Assembly (NCBI GenBank): GCA_037447655.1
Contig: JBBHKE010001521.1
Span: 210,177-274,176 of the forward strand
Origin: Zygnema cylindricum
Lineage: Eukaryota; Streptophyta; Zygnematophyceae; Zygnematales; Zygnemataceae
Reading direction: 5' to 3'
DNA: 64,000 bases
The notes under the pieces were generated by a model. It was not told the DNA's origin, ran no database searches, and was given only the letters and a program-made list of their open reading frames with translations. Of the stretch, positions 24,376 to 35,811 are shown one piece after another. Position 1 is the first letter of the stretch. Each line of letters opens with the position of its first letter. The translations under genes were made by a program, and so were the position numbers.

Positions 24376-25690
24376 CTCAGGTGCTACCGATCACATGTGT
24401 TCAAACCCAACACTATTCCGTGATGTTTGAAAACTCACTATACCAAAATCCATCATAGTGGCTAACAGTTCGATGATGGTTATTGATATAGTAGGAACAA
24501 TACGATTGGATCTAGCGACATAAGATAGGGAAGGGAAAACTAGAGTCAATAGAGTACGTTTTAATAATGTGCTTTAAAATCCGGGGGGTGCATCAATCTC
24601 TTAAGTGTCCCGCAACTTCAGAGGAAAGGTGGAAGAGCCACATGCATGGAAGGGGGTAGAATCATTTTGCGTAGTAAAACATGACCATTTGCAAAGGGGC
24701 TTGGAACTAAAAATATGCAAAGTAGGCTGATTTGGAGACAACTAGAAAATAGGACGGCGAACGAACAAAGGAACCTTCATTTGGCGAGGTCAACATGGAG
24801 GACCTCGCGTTGTGGCATCGTCGCATGTGTCACACTTCAGAAAGTAGTATCTAAGACATGATTCGTCATGGTGCGGTTTGGGGACTAGACATGAGGATAT
24901 GAGAAAAGGTTATCGGATGTGTCGGATGCACAAAAGTGAAGCATGAAAAGAAGCCTCGTCTGGTTCAAGACCTTCACTTCAAGGCGAATGCCCCTTAAAA
25001 CCTAGTTCATGTAGACCTTTGTGGTGACATATATCTAAAAACCATTGGAAAAAGGAAATACATTATGGTGATAGTTAATGATTTCAGCAAGAAGACATTG
25101 GTGTACCTTTTAAAGGCAAAGTCAAAAGCATTTGAGACATTTAAAGATTTTGTACTTATGGCTGAGAGGGAAAGTGGTGAAAGACCTTCATTTCAAGGCG
25201 AATGCCCCTTTAGACCAAGTTCATGTAGACCTTTGTGGTGACATACATCTAAAAAACATTGGAAAAAATAAATACATTATGGTGATAGTTGATGATTTGA
25301 GCAAGAAGACATTGGTGTACCTTTTAATGGCAAAGTCAAAAGCATATAAGACATTTAAAGATTTTTTGGTTATGGTTGAGAGGGGAAGTGGGAGGCAAGT
25401 ATAAGCAGTACGATTGGACCGTGGAGGAAGATTTCTTGCCTTCACTGCATATTGTAAAGAAACGGGGATTAAGCAGTTGTTCACGGCTCCTTATTCCCCA
25501 CAATCAAATGGAATAGCAGAGAGGAAAAATCACACATTGCAAGAGATGGTGAGGGCCATGCTCCATTCAACAAAACTCACTCATCTTCTTTAGGGAGTGG
25601 CAATCAGGTCGGCTAATCATGTTACAAACCGGAGAATCAACTCGGCTTTAGGTATTAAAACATCCAGAGAACTTTGGTGAAGATAAGTGC
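24352..25690 (+). pseudogene. Copia element H, protease and integrase remnant
   Basis: The protease signature IIDSGATDHMC is readable at 24362-24405, followed within a few codons by a stop. The integrase core includes VHVDLCGDI, RLDRGGRF in place of SDRGGEF, and SNGIAERKNHTLQEM. A segment of about 210 bp is duplicated in tandem here (24964-25174 and 25175-25390), which repeats the first catalytic Asp region and breaks the frame. Many stops and shifts make the region non-coding. Compare the simpler copy in element G at 11615-12478. Confidence 0.75.
24964..25390 (+). repeat. Tandem duplication of about 210 bp inside integrase
   Basis: Unit 1 begins TCAAGACCTTCACTTCAAGG at 24965 and unit 2 begins GAAAGACCTTCATTTCAAGG at 25176. 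The units differ at several percent of positions, so they are not a recent exact duplication. Confidence 0.8.
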
Positions 25691-26110
25691 CTACGGTAAA
25701 ACATTTAAGGATTTCGGGATGTGAGGCTATGGGGTATGTAGAGGAAAGAAACCAGGAGGGGAAGTTTGCAGCACGGTCATGGGAAGGATACTTTGTGGGG
25801 TATAAAAACTCGATGCAGAATCGGATTTATAACCCCGTTACTAGGAGGGTTCGAGAGTCTAAAATAGTGGAGTTCAATGAAAATTTGGAATGGATGGTGA
25901 AAAGAGCTAATGAGTCTAAACAGGCCCAAGATTACGAGGAGGATAATCATTATGAAAAATTCATAGGAGAGGAGGAAGAAAAGGTCTAAATAGAGGTAGG
26001 GAAAAAGAAAAAAAATGAAATTTGTAGAGAAAACTTTGGAGAAAGTTCAAAAACCTAAGCCCACCAGCAACGAATCACAAAGCGACAAGGTCATTAGCGA
26101 ATCATCTACT
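25687..26110 (+). pseudogene. Copia element H, integrase C-terminal region
   Basis: A plus frame from 25687 to 25989 reads VKHLRISGCEAMGYVEE, RSWEGYFVGYKNSMQNRIY and TRRVRESKIVEF, the region linking integrase to reverse transcriptase in Copia polyproteins. An acidic tail follows. Element G breaks off inside this block (after EGYFVG). Confidence 0.7.
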
Positions 26111-26429
26111 CACACAAACAACATGACACCAGAAGAGACCTTTAGAGAACGAGGGTGATGACAGATTGAGAGCAATGATTCGGATAAATAATTTGCACAG
26201 GACGTACGGAGAAGTAAGAGATCAACAAAAGGGAAGTAATTCGAACGATTCTCACCAAAAAAGTCATATAAAAAGCAAACTAGTTGCCAGAGTGCAATTT
26301 CCAAACTTAGAGAAAGAATGGCGAAATCCTTCATCTTATGAAAGACAATAACAGAAAATTGTCCAGCCGATCCTTAATCGTATCAAGAGGCTAGAGACTC
26401 GGACGAATGGGAGGAGAAGTAGAAAGCGA

Positions 26430-27893
26430 CATTTATAAAGAAGTTTAATTCTGTGAAAGCTAATGGGTGTTTTGAAGAAGTAGACTTACAAGTTGGTAAG
26501 AAGGCGATTGACTTGAAGTGGGTTTTTAAGACAAAGACAGTTGCCTCGGGAGAAATTCTTAAGTATAAGGTTCGTTGGTATGTAAAGGATTACAACAGAA
26601 GGAGGGTATTGATTATTCAGAGACTTTTGCAACTGTGGTTAAGTTTGATTCTTTGCGAGCAATTATTGCAATGGCTGCGGTGGAAGGAATGCATATTCAA
26701 CAGATGGATATAGAGACAACTTTCTTAAATGGAGAATTAATTGAGGAGATTTATATGAAAATTCCATAAAGAGTTCTTGGAAAGAATGGAAAAGTATGGA
26801 GGTTGTGGAAGGCTTTGTATGGTTTGAAGTAGGCACCAAGAACATGGAACCATAAGATTCACAAGGTTTTACTAATTTTAGGATTTAGGAGGTTTTTTGC
26901 AGATTGTGGAGTGTATATTTGGGGAGAAGGTAGGGACATGGTAATTTTAAGTGTTTACGTAGATGATTTCATTTCTATCCCTCACAACTTGGATTTACTT
27001 GGAGAAATAAAGATAGAATTTCAGAATCATTTTAGAATCACAGATTTAGCAAATGCACAATACATTGTGGGAATTCAAATTCAGAGGAGAAGGGACGGAT
27101 ATATGAAGTTGAGCCAAGAACAATATGCAAAACAGGTACTGGAAAGATTTGGGTTTTTAGATTGTAAGCCACTTATAACTCCCCTTGATCCTCGTGACAA
27201 GCTTTCTAATTTTTTTAAAAGTCCCGAGGTTGATGTTCCGTATAGGGAGGCGGTCGGTAGCTTGATGTATTTGAGTGTCGATACTAGACCTGACATTAGT
27301 GACGCAGTGAGTGTTGTTAGTGGGTATTATGGTAATCCGAAAAAGGTACATTGGGAGGCGGTGAAGAGAATATTAAGGTATTTGGTGGGAACACTTAGTC
27401 TTGGAATAGTTTATAAAAAAGATGCAAGCTTGAGTTGTTATGGATATTGTGATGCCGACTATGGAGGGGACCATGATACCAGAAGGTCTACGTCAAGATA
27501 TGTGTTTTTCCTTGCAAGAGGAGCCATCTCGTGGAATTCCCGTTTGCAACCTACTGTGGCACTTTAATCTACGGAGGCGGAGTATATGGTCGCATGTCAT
27601 GCTGCGAAGAATGTTGTGTGGATTAAAGATTTCTATCGGAGGTTGGAGTTGAAAAAAAATGCATACAAATATTAAGAGAAAACTTGTCCTCCATTGCACT
27701 TAGCAAAAATCCTATTTTATATAAGCGCACTAAACACATTAAAATTCAGTGGCATTTTGTTCGAGATTTGGTTTCGGAAAAGGAAGTTGAATTTACGTTT
27801 GTACCCAAAGAAGAACAAGTTATTGATATGTTAACCAAAGCAACACTAAGAGAAGTTTATGAGATGGGAAAAAAACTAGTTGGCATGGAGTAA
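26430..27893 (+). pseudogene. Copia element H, reverse transcriptase and RNase H
   Basis: The plus strand reads LKWVFKTK and KYKVRWYVK, shifts frame, then IDYSETFATVVKFDSLRAII and MDIETTFLNGELIEEIYMK, shifts again, then VILSVYVDDFISIPHNLD with the YVDD catalytic pair, TDLANAQYIVGIQIQRRRDG and VPYREAVGSLMYL. RNase H begins near 27400 (GYCDADYGGDHDTRRSTSRY), has a TAA at 27565-27567 where Ser is expected, then STEAEYM, and ends FVPKEEQVIDMLTKATL at 27790-27850 with the terminal stop at 27891-27893. The enzyme copies element RNA into DNA. The 218-codon stretch at 26911-27567 is the best preserved part of the element. Confidence 0.85.
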
Positions 27894-27915
27894 AAAGGGG
27901 GTTTTGAGTATCTCA

Positions 27916-27928
27916 ATAAGAGGGGGAA
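27916..27928 (+). other. Polypurine tract of element H
   Basis: AATAAGAGGGGGAA directly precedes the 3' LTR, the usual place of the plus-strand DNA primer. Confidence 0.8.
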
Positions 27929-28490
27929 TGTTAGGTTTTGATACTGAGAACTCTTTTAGCAACGAGTCATTCTCGTAGCTAAAGCAGCGACGACCAGCGA
28001 CGAAGTAGTTTCGTCGCTGGATATTTGAAGTGCCGACGACGAAGTAGTTTTGTCGCTGGATATTTGAAGTGACGTAGAAGTTAAATGTTCGTTTCATATG
28101 ACGTATGTTTGAATAGTACTATAGAAGCAACGTGGAAATTGCTTGGTAGTTTCGGTTGACTTAAGTTCAAGTCGTACCGTGTGATTCAAGTTGGTTCGCG
28201 TTTGACTTTTTCTATTCTTACCTTGTTGTTCAAGTCGGTTCAACCTGTCGGTCCTTCATTCCACCACGTTGACTCTTACGCGTTTGTAGTTGTGTACCTA
28301 TATATATATTGGTTGCGACTTCGTGGTAAAATTATCTTTTTGGAGGCGTAGCATATTAAGGAGGCGTAGAAAGGTCAAATGTAAAAGGAAGGAAGAAAAT
28401 GAGTTATATTTGCATTGTGCTTAATATATTGAATGTTTTTGGAGGAACAACATTGTTGTGTGTATATTTCAATTGGTTTGTAATCTTTCA
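27929..28490 (+). repeat. 3' LTR of element H
   Basis: 562 bp from TGTTAGG to TTTCA. It has two copies of the unit ending CGTCGCTGGATATTTGAAG, the first of which is a perfect 11-bp stem with a 5-base loop at 27994-28020. It preserves the empty site of the MITE found in the 5' LTR. Confidence 0.85.
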
Positions 28491-29805
28491 TCTCGAACCC
28501 ACTTTTTTCTATTGTGCAAAGGATGTTCATATAAAATTCGAGAACAAGTACCGAATACATCATTGAGAACCCATTTCATATGTTTGATCCTCTTCTTAGC
28601 ATCAAACTCCAATCTAGGTAAGCTTCCAAAAATGATTAGTGTAGGAGCTTTGGCTAAGAGGTGCTAGAGAAGATAATGATATTTGCAACAACGAGTTTAT
28701 GCTCTTCTAATCCTTATCCATTCGTCATGCACCACTCTTTAAGTTGCATGATTCACTACTAAGAGTTCTTCAATTTTGTTCTTGGGCTACGGATGTTTGC
28801 TCTGTCAACTTCATTTCAAACAAATGTTTGGCCTCATATGGCCCCTTTGCATAACATTCCTCATTGACAATTCACATAATTGATTTTTTCTTCTCAACCA
28901 ACTTTATTCAAATAATTAATGGCTATAAGAGTAAATTTTCTCCCATTTTATTTTGAGATCTTAGTGTTTATCATGAGTACCATCTTTCAGCATAAAAAAG
29001 GACCCATCATAATAAAATGTAAACAACACAAAAACACAAGCAAAACGTTTTACAAACAAAAAAAGTATTTTGCCTAACATACACACATGACTAAACTAAA
29101 ACAGTATTAGCAACAATAACACGAATGACCTTTAGACTTAAAAGCCATGCCAGACGGTGGCAAGTTAATCTTCCATATAATCTGTCTAATTGATGTTTAT
29201 AATCTTAAACATGCTTGAATAATCACTATGTCCTTGTGTTATGTTCTTGTGTTATGTCCAGTGACTTAGGTCATAGCTGTTTTCTTTGAAAGTATGAAAC
29301 GGTCCAACTTTGCAAAAGCGAAATAATAACTCTAAAAGATAAACCAAATATCGACAACAAAAAACGAAAAAAAAATAAAAGAGTGAAAACCAAATCACTT
29401 TTTCAAATTACGACCATATTCAAGGATCAACATATTTCTAACCATACGTTATTGCTAATAGTTTTTATATTTAGATATACATTTTATTGCAAGAGTTAGG
29501 TAATAAATATTTATTATAAAATTTGAACATATATTTAATAAAAATTTTACATTCGTCAATGATATTATGTAATATCAATTTTATTTTTTAATATTGTTAC
29601 AATTATAAAATTTTATTATCATTAAATTTAACATGCATTATCATCCACTAAAATTACTTAGTACATTTTGGGTACATTTGCAATTTTTATTTTATTACTT
29701 ATTTCTACTTATGTTTTCTCGTTTATCAATCAATCATTTTAATCATCATTACAAATCAACATTATTTCCTAATGAAACATTTAGATCTACTCCCCTTCCC
29801 CCTAC
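28491..29805. other. Intergenic, no gene recognised
   Basis: AT-rich sequence with short unsupported frames only, grading into very AT-rich DNA at 29400-29760. Confidence 0.5.
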
Positions 29806-30089
29806 CTACACCCTTTCCCTCTCCCTCTCTCTCCCTCTCCCTCTCCCTCTCCCTCTCCCACTCACCCTCCTCCCCCTCTCCCCCTCCCCTTCCCCCTCCC
29901 ACAACATCTCCCCTCCCCCTCTCCCTCTACCTCCCCCATCTCTCTCCCTCTCCCTCCCCCTCTTTCTCCCACTCACTCTCTCTCTCTGCACCTCCCTCTC
30001 CATTCTCTCTCACTCCCTCTCCCTCAGACTATCCCTATCCCTCTCCCTCCCCCTCCCCCCCACCCCCCCCCCCCCCCCCCCCCCCCCCC
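29806..30089. repeat. CT-rich simple repeat with terminal C-run
   Basis: CCCTCT/CTCTCC repeats run to 30058, followed by a stretch that is almost only C to 30089. Apparent Pro/Ser/Leu-rich frames here are compositional. The gypsy copy 1 remnant begins directly after it. Confidence 0.9.
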
Positions 30090-30149
30090 TCAGAGGTGGC
30101 AAGGGGCCACATTGATCTGATTCTCTTTATTTCTCCGACCATCTTTCCC

Positions 30150-31241
30150 CTACAAAGTTCGAACTCCCTTGCTTGAAACTTTCACCACCTTCAAAATCAC
30201 CCGTCTGGCAAAGATGTTAAGCGTATCCTTCTTCTGTTGCATTCGATACACAAAGTCTCCCGGCATAAATTGTCCCTGTCGGGCACATAATTTCCCCTTC
30301 GACGCTGGGAATACCACAATTGATCCTGGTGTTGTGCCACCTGTAAATTCCACATGGCAAGAGGTATCTCTTGAGGGAAAATTTTGGCACGGTCGGCGAT
30401 CAGTTTTTCGACGGTTCCTTTCTCATCCATTCCAGGGAAGACCACCGCTTAGGCCGAAGCAACCCCGAGCAGAATAGGATGTCGTCCGAATAAAATGAAG
30501 TAAAGACTATAGGAGTGGAGAGAAGCCTGTCTGCTGAATTTGTATCCCATGGCAATCCAAGGCACCCTTTTGTCCCACTCTCCCAAGTCCTCTTCAACTG
30601 CATATTTTCGTAGTGACCGCTTCACTGTCTGTACGCACCTTTCGGCCAAACCGTCGGCTTAGGGGTGGTCGCGACTGGTAAGTCGATGGTTGATGAGGCA
30701 TTTCTCCAAAAGATTGGTAAATTCTCCGTCGAATTCCGATCCCTGGTCTGTCAGAACCTCTGCTGGCGCCCCAAACTGTGACAAGACTCTCTGCAGAAAG
30801 GCGTCGGCAATGGACTTGGACTCCTTTCGAGGCAGGACCACAAGCTCTATCCATTTTGAGAAATGTTCAGTTATGACCAGAACGAAACGATTCCCACGTC
30901 TGCTGGTCGGAAGAGGTCCCAAAAGATCCAAAGACCACCAATAAAACATTCCCCTGAAGGGAAGAGAATGGAGCAGAGTCCCGCCCTTTTTTGTCAAAAG
31001 CTGCCTTAACTCGATCACAGGAAGAGCAAGTCTGTACAATTCGGTTGACTTGGGCCCGCAACCCGTGCCACCAGTATGAGCCTGTAACCAAGGAAGTGGT
31101 TCGCTTCTGTCCGAAGTGTCCACATTGTTTATGGAGATTGGTGATCAGAGTTTCTCGATCTGAGGGAGGAGGAACCACTTTCCTAGTACCGTCTGACCAT
31201 TTGTGGAGGAGCACTCCTCGGTCCCATTCATACGCCACCAT
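30150..31241 (-). pseudogene. Gypsy copy 1, integrase
   Basis: The minus strand codes for a zinc-binding region (H..CGHFGQKRT ... CSSCDRVKA, 31241 to about 30990). After a frameshift near 31000 comes the core with WSLDLLGP, LTDQGSEFDGEF and LAERCVQTVKRSL, which carry D, D and E. A TAA at 30656-30658 occurs where HPQADG is expected. The C-terminal part (PGDFVYRMQQKKDTLNIFA, 30180-30290) resembles the GPY/F-type integrase tail. I see no chromodomain. The enzyme inserts element cDNA, but this copy is broken by at least one shift and one stop. Confidence 0.8.
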
Positions 31242-31262
31242 CCGGGTCTGAACTCGGGATAA

Positions 31263-31960
31263 TTAAATTCCAGCCAAATGGGGAAGAGGGGATCCCTGCT
31301 GAATATATTGGAGAGCTTTGGAGTCATTCCAAATATCTTTCCGTCCAGCTCCTATGGGTGCCTGCCCCTCAACATCTGCTGCAAAAGTTGAGAATTCCCC
31401 CCCAGATGGAGGAAGCCAAAGGAAGGCGGAGGATGCTTGAATGAGTCCCAAACTGATTTTCGGATCCTCGTTGTGCCAGCCCCGAAAATCAAGGGTAGAA
31501 GGATCAAGGTTTCGGCTTAGTCCGTCGGCATTCCCATGAATTTCCCCTGCCCGGTAGACAATGCTGAAATCATATTTCTGTAGGATATGAACCCATCTGG
31601 CGAGTTTGCTGGTCAACTTACTATTTTCCAGGATCCACTTCAAGGGTTGGTGATCGGTGATCAGTGTGAAATGGACCCCGTACAAATAAGGTCTGAAATG
31701 CTGGATGGCCCAAACCGCGGCAAGAAGCTCCCCATGATAACTACTATAATTCCCCTCAGCTCGGTTATTGCTCCGGCTGGCGTAAGCCACCACATACTCG
31801 GCACCTGCGTCGTTAACTTGAGCCAAAACAGCTCCCAATCTCAACTTGCTCCAATCAGTGTAAAGGAGGAAAGGCCTCTGGTGATCAGGCATCCGGAGCA
31901 CTGGGTGCTGCTTCAGGGCATCCTTTAAGAAATGGAAAGCAATTTGCTGTTCCTCGGCCC
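31263..31960 (-). pseudogene. Gypsy copy 1, RNase H
   Basis: A 212-codon minus frame reads PFLLYTDWSKLRLGAVLAQV, AEGNYSSYHGELLAAVWAIQ, PYLYGVHFTLITDHQPLKWI and YRAGEIHGNADGLSRN. These are the gypsy RNase H signatures with catalytic positions D (in YTD), E (in HGEL) and D (in TDHQ). The segment from 31901 to about 31960, in another frame, carries the connection from reverse transcriptase. It is continuous with the integrase after a short linker. Confidence 0.85.
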
Positions 31961-32930
31961 ACTACCATTCTTGATCTTTCCGTAATAGCTTATTGAGGGG
32001 CTGGGCCTGACTACTGAACTCGGGAATAAACTTGCGATAGTAGTTAGCCAGGCCGAGAAAGGTGCACAAAGCAGAATTGTCCTACGGGGGAGGAAGAGCG
32101 TCGAGGGCTGCAACCTTCACCATATGGGGACCCACTGTCCCACGAGTTACCTCATGTCCGAGGTAAATGATTTTTCTGCACCCCAAAAGTACCCTTGCCC
32201 GAGGGACATTTCAAGCCCGCTGCTTGAAGAGCCCGGAGAACGATCTCGATATGCTCTAGGTGTTCTTCAAAGGTCTTGGAAAATATTATCACATCGTCGA
32301 TGTAGCACCTGGCACAATCGATTCCTTGGAGCGCTTCGTCCATGGCCCGCTGGAACTTTTCTGGTGCATTCTTCAGTCCGAAAGGCATGTAAATCCACTC
32401 ATAAAGTCTGGATCCTGCTCAGAATGTCGTTCTCTCCTGGTATTTTGGTTCCATGGCAATCTGGTGGAAACCATTCTTCATGTCCAGTGTGGAGAAAATA
32501 GTGGCCCCAGCAAGAGAGTCGAATATCTCTTCCGGAGTGGGCATTGGGTACCGGTCAGGAATGGTGGCCGTGTTCAACATGCGGTAGTCCCCACACATCA
32601 GAAGTCCACAGTTTTCCCGGATGAATCTTTCTTATGAGGGTGAACTGTGGGGGAAGCAAACCCATGTAGTCCGGTACTTTCCTGAACCAACCTTGCGTCT
32701 ACCAAAGTTTGAACCTTTGCAGTAATAAACTCTTTCTCTTTCAAGCTGAGAGGATATTGTTTCTGCCAAACCGTTGCGGTTTCGTCGATCAAATCTATCC
32801 GGAAGGGGGTTCCTTTGTAGATTCCGACATCTGTTTCGGACCATGAGAAAACCTGAGTGTTTCTAGCCAAGAGTTCTGTTAGCTATTCTTTCTGCTGAGG
32901 GTCCAGCTGCTCCCCCAGATTCAAGTCCAT
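31961..32930 (-). pseudogene. Gypsy copy 1, reverse transcriptase
   Basis: Minus-strand segments in more than one frame give SWSETDVGIYKGTPFRIDLI, GLHGFASPTVHPHKKD, FSTLDMKNGFHQIAMEPK with a catalytic Asp, MPFGLKNAPEKFQRAMDEAL and CYIDDVIIFSKTFEEHLEHI with the catalytic YIDD. They appear in the order of fingers, palm and connection. One TGA replaces Trp near 32410, and frameshifts occur near 32600 and 32150. The frame starts at an A6 run (32930-32935) shared with the end of the methyltransferase frame, which it would enter by a -1 shift. Confidence 0.85.
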
Positions 32931-33880
32931 TTTTTCGGCTCGACCGCAGCCGAAGCTTCCGGTGGTCTTCCCCAGAGGTTGATGTCGAATTCTAGCACAA
33001 CCTGTGGATCTGCCACTATTCCTCCGAAAAATACTTTACTGCTGACAACTTCCGCTAAGCCGTCTCCTTTTGATCTCCCGTTCCCCCCCGCTGAAGGAAC
33101 TCTCGGGTGTAGAATTTTTCTCTTTTCTCTCCCCCCCTCAAGCTGCAAAGTTGCTTGCATGGACAAAAACTGTGGAGCTTGAAGGTAATTTCTGCGTGAA
33201 TCTGGAGCGTGGAGACTGGAATAGGCAAGAGCATGTTTTACAACCCATGTAATGGCATTTAAATCCATGCTTTGCCCTATGAGGCTGCACCGCTGTAGGT
33301 TTGAAATACCTGGTGCTGCCGTGGTTTCCGGATGAAATCCCATCGCGTGTTCTCGTTCCGTTATTGTTGGTGCTGTCCAAAGTCTTTCCTTGCTGTCAAA
33401 AATCATTCTAGCGGCTCCGTTCCGGTAGGCGTGACTGTGAGGAAAAGATACCAACGTGGGGAGTGCTCGACGCGGGAATCCTAGGATATTGCATTGGAAG
33501 AAAGGTGTGCGATCCGGTTTGGTTACAGGTGTCGCCATTCTCCCTTTTCGAAGTATTTGATGCACTGAAATCTGGGGGTCGGGGGTTTGTGTCTTTAACA
33601 GTTGCCAGAGGACAGGAAGAGGGATCATATTGGTCCAATATGGCCGGAGTCTGTGCGCTCGAGATCCCACTTGAGCAGCGTCAAAAACTAAGGGAGCTCC
33701 CAGAATACGGGTTACCTGATTCCAACTTTCTGCAACCTGCTTTCGTTTATCATCTCCCGGGTGGACATTCTCCAGAATGTACCCCACTGGGGTGTTTTGG
33801 AGCTGCTAAATCCACGATATCAATGTAATCATCTGATAGAAGGTTCCACTTCGGTGGTCCTGATGCCCTCTTCCTTGTCC
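32921..33880 (-). pseudogene. Gypsy copy 1, Dnmt3-like cytosine methyltransferase C-terminal half
   Basis: The frame open from 33787 down to TGA at 32921 starts VGYILENV, containing the ENV motif (motif VI). It continues with LVFDAAQVGSRAHRLRPYW (motif VIII-like RxHRxR followed by an aromatic, as in Dnmt3), a target-recognition region, ERLWTAPTITEREHAMGF (motif IX-like) and SLIGQSMDLNAITWVV (motif X-like). Upstream in frame is ITLISWI, then TAG where Gln is expected, then QLQNTPVGYILENV. Such enzymes transfer a methyl group from AdoMet to C5 of cytosine. Motif order I-IV-VI-VIII-X, taken with copy 2, is canonical and not the rearranged DRM order. The tail of about 100 residues before reverse transcriptase has no domain I recognise. 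Confidence 0.8.
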
Positions 33881-33948
33881 TGCATAAGACCCTCGAGGGA
33901 ATCAAAAACTGCGACGAGTTCACCCTAGAGCTCGCGTGTCTGAGGCCG

Positions 33949-33966
33949 GTATAACCTGGTTATACT
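33949..33966. repeat. Short palindrome GTATAACC-T-GGTTATAC
   Basis: Near-perfect 8-bp inverted repeat with a single-base centre, in sequence between the gypsy remnant and the N gap. No role is apparent. Confidence 0.5.
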
Positions 33967-34023
33967 AGGGAGAAGGACAGGAGACCGTTGACAATTTCTG
34001 TGTTTGGGGGCTGGGGGTCTAAA

Positions 34024-34033
34024 NNNNNNNNNN
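34024..34033. other. Assembly gap of 10 N
   Basis: Ten N bases directly before a GA repeat. True distance across the gap is unknown. Confidence 0.99.
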
Positions 34034-34148
34034 GAGAGAGAGTTAGAGAGAGAGTGAGAGACAGGAGAGAGTTAAAGAAAGAATTTGGTCGAGAGAGTGG
34101 CGAGAGTGATTGGTTGAGAGAGCTGGTTTAAGAAAGAAATTGAGAGAG

Positions 34149-34230
<82 letters not shown>

Positions 34231-34330
34231 GAGAGATTGAAATAAATATGGCGAGAGAATTAATGCGAGAGTGTTAGAGAGATCAAAAGACTTCGGGAGA
34301 AAGGATTGAGCTGAAGCCTCTTCAAGATTG
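34034..34330. repeat. GA-rich microsatellite
   Basis: Imperfect GAGAGA and an uninterrupted (GA)n block at about 34152-34226, with purine-rich sequence on both sides. Confidence 0.95.
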
Positions 34331-35216
34331 CACTCTGTTTTCTGTAACTCAAAATGGTCATTTTTGGGCCAAAGGTGGAGGGCAGCAGCCCTTTATGCTG
34401 CAATCCTTTTGGTTTTTTTTAGAGAAGTTGCACTAACCAATTTTTTTTTTTTGTTGCCCGTAATGCGGCTCCCCTCCGTGAGCCGTCGATGACGCGGGTT
34501 CGAAATCGAACGCATCCGCGTGATTCTAAAATGGTATGCGTCATCTTGGTGATGGCCGTCGATCTCCAAAGTCAAAAAAAAACTTTTTCGTAGAAACTTC
34601 GCCGCTCACTTTCAAAAAATCCCGCCGAAAATTTCCGGCTCCTCCAGCGGTCACGTCTTGGAGTACCACTGTCCCTCCGTACGGTCGATCCACCAAAACT
34701 TCGCAACAAGGATTTATATCGTAGCGAGTCCACAAACGATACTCGACAATATCGCTACGCACCTAGAATGGATCGAAAGAACGACACTCACTGTCTCATT
34801 GTACAAGCGCTTTAGCGCTTTCGTGATCAGAGGACAAAAAGTAAAAACCGGCACCTGATTAAGGCTATTTGCGGCATAGTTCAAAAGTAGGTGAAAGTAG
34901 GCCCATAGAATATGCCTATGATATGCAAAACATACAATATGACCTTAAGACCCATATTGTATTCGGACCTGTTGGACCAATAATACATTCAGAACAAAAA
35001 TTGGACCAATTAAAACATTTGGACAAAAAAAATATATTTTCACCGTCAAATTCAGAAGATCGGACAGTCGCTGATCAAAGTAGCGATCTAAGAAGATCAC
35101 ATGAAAATCCCATAACACAACTTACGATAAAGGAGCCGACCAAAGGCCTACCATTAAAACGCCTGCTTTATAACTATAATTTGCGCTAATAACAATTCAC
35201 CGTGCATGCCTGCATG
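34331..35216. other. Intergenic, no gene recognised
   Basis: Unique-looking sequence with T-runs at 34410 and 34442 and a tRNA-like GGTTCGAAATC at 34498. A terminus resembling the mariner-type motif (CGCTAATAACAATTCACCG) occurs at 35185-35203 without a visible partner. Confidence 0.4.
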
Positions 35217-35224
35217 GTACAGCT

Positions 35225-35811
35225 CAGAGGTCGCAAAAGTCAAAATTTTACATAATCGAAACCGACCGTTTTTTTTTTTCAAAATCTGAGTAACCGACAA
35301 CCGACCGGGTTATGTCACGCACCAAAATTGTTAACCGTTAACCGACCGGCGTTTACGAAAATAAAAGTTAACCGAAACTCGATTTCTCGCGACTAACCAT
35401 GCCCGCCCGTAACTGAAAAAGTACAAAATTACAACGCTCATTGTTATTAGCGTTAATGTACTTTGCAATAATGTACGACGTATAAATAAGCCAATAATTA
35501 CGATTTGTCGCGTTCCCTAAGATTTGTGAAATGAATAGTGTTACTATCGTGTTAGATTTGGGACGCTAATCATGATGTCACGTACTTCCACGATACCAAA
35601 GTGTACAAAGTACAATAATGTTGAATTGTATCAACAGTACAAAATTTTCAATATTTTTGGTTAACCGACCGTAACCAACTTTTTTTTCTGGTGAATCAAC
35701 CGGCCGCAACCGCCCGACCCCCAAAATTTGGCAACCGAATCCGTTCCAGATCCAGCGCGGGCGGTCGGTTAACGGTCGGTCACTATTTCGGTTGACCGTT
35801 TGCGACCTCTG
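35225..35811. mobile_element. Non-autonomous hAT-like element
   Basis: 587 bp with terminal inverted repeats CAGAGGTCGCAAA and TTTGCGACCTCTG. Its 8-bp flanks are GTACAGCT (35217-35224) and ATACAGCT (35812-35819), equal at seven positions. The CAGAGG terminus and 8-bp duplication are typical of hAT transposons. No transposase is encoded. The left half recurs at 57251-57487. Confidence 0.8.

Larger units (their letters stand above)
22250..28490 (+). mobile_element. Near full-length third-family Copia retrotransposon H
   Basis: This element has two LTRs, a tRNA-Met type primer binding site, decayed gag-pol and a polypurine tract, in canonical Copia order (gag, protease, integrase, reverse transcriptase, RNase H). 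The flanks TCTCT (22245-22249) and TCTCG (28491-28495) agree at four of five bases, fitting a target duplication. Frameshifts and stops occur throughout, so it is not autonomous. The LTRs differ by a 199-bp MITE in the 5' copy, by a 37-bp tandem unit kept in the 3' copy, and by scattered substitutions. Confidence 0.9.
30090..33880 (-). mobile_element. Ty3/gypsy-type element, copy 1 (methyltransferase C-half to integrase)
   Basis: Minus-strand order is methyltransferase C-terminal half, reverse transcriptase, RNase H, integrase. Reverse transcriptase and RNase H before integrase is the Ty3/gypsy order. Neither LTR is recognisable. The copy starts abruptly near 33880, close to the N gap and a GA repeat, and ends at the CT/C tract at 30089. 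Roughly 95 bp at 33785-33880 are also present, diverged, at the truncated end of copy 2 (37642-37740). The two are therefore separate copies and not one interrupted element. Confidence 0.85.

Noticed and set aside
29633-30176. Long Leu/Ser/Pro-rich frames
   Set aside because: They come from the CT/C simple repeat and its flanks.
34440-34575. Possible tRNA-derived SINE (GGTTCGAAATC near 34498, T-run at 34442)
   Set aside because: Only the B-box-like word is present. No A box, no cloverleaf and no second copy were found.
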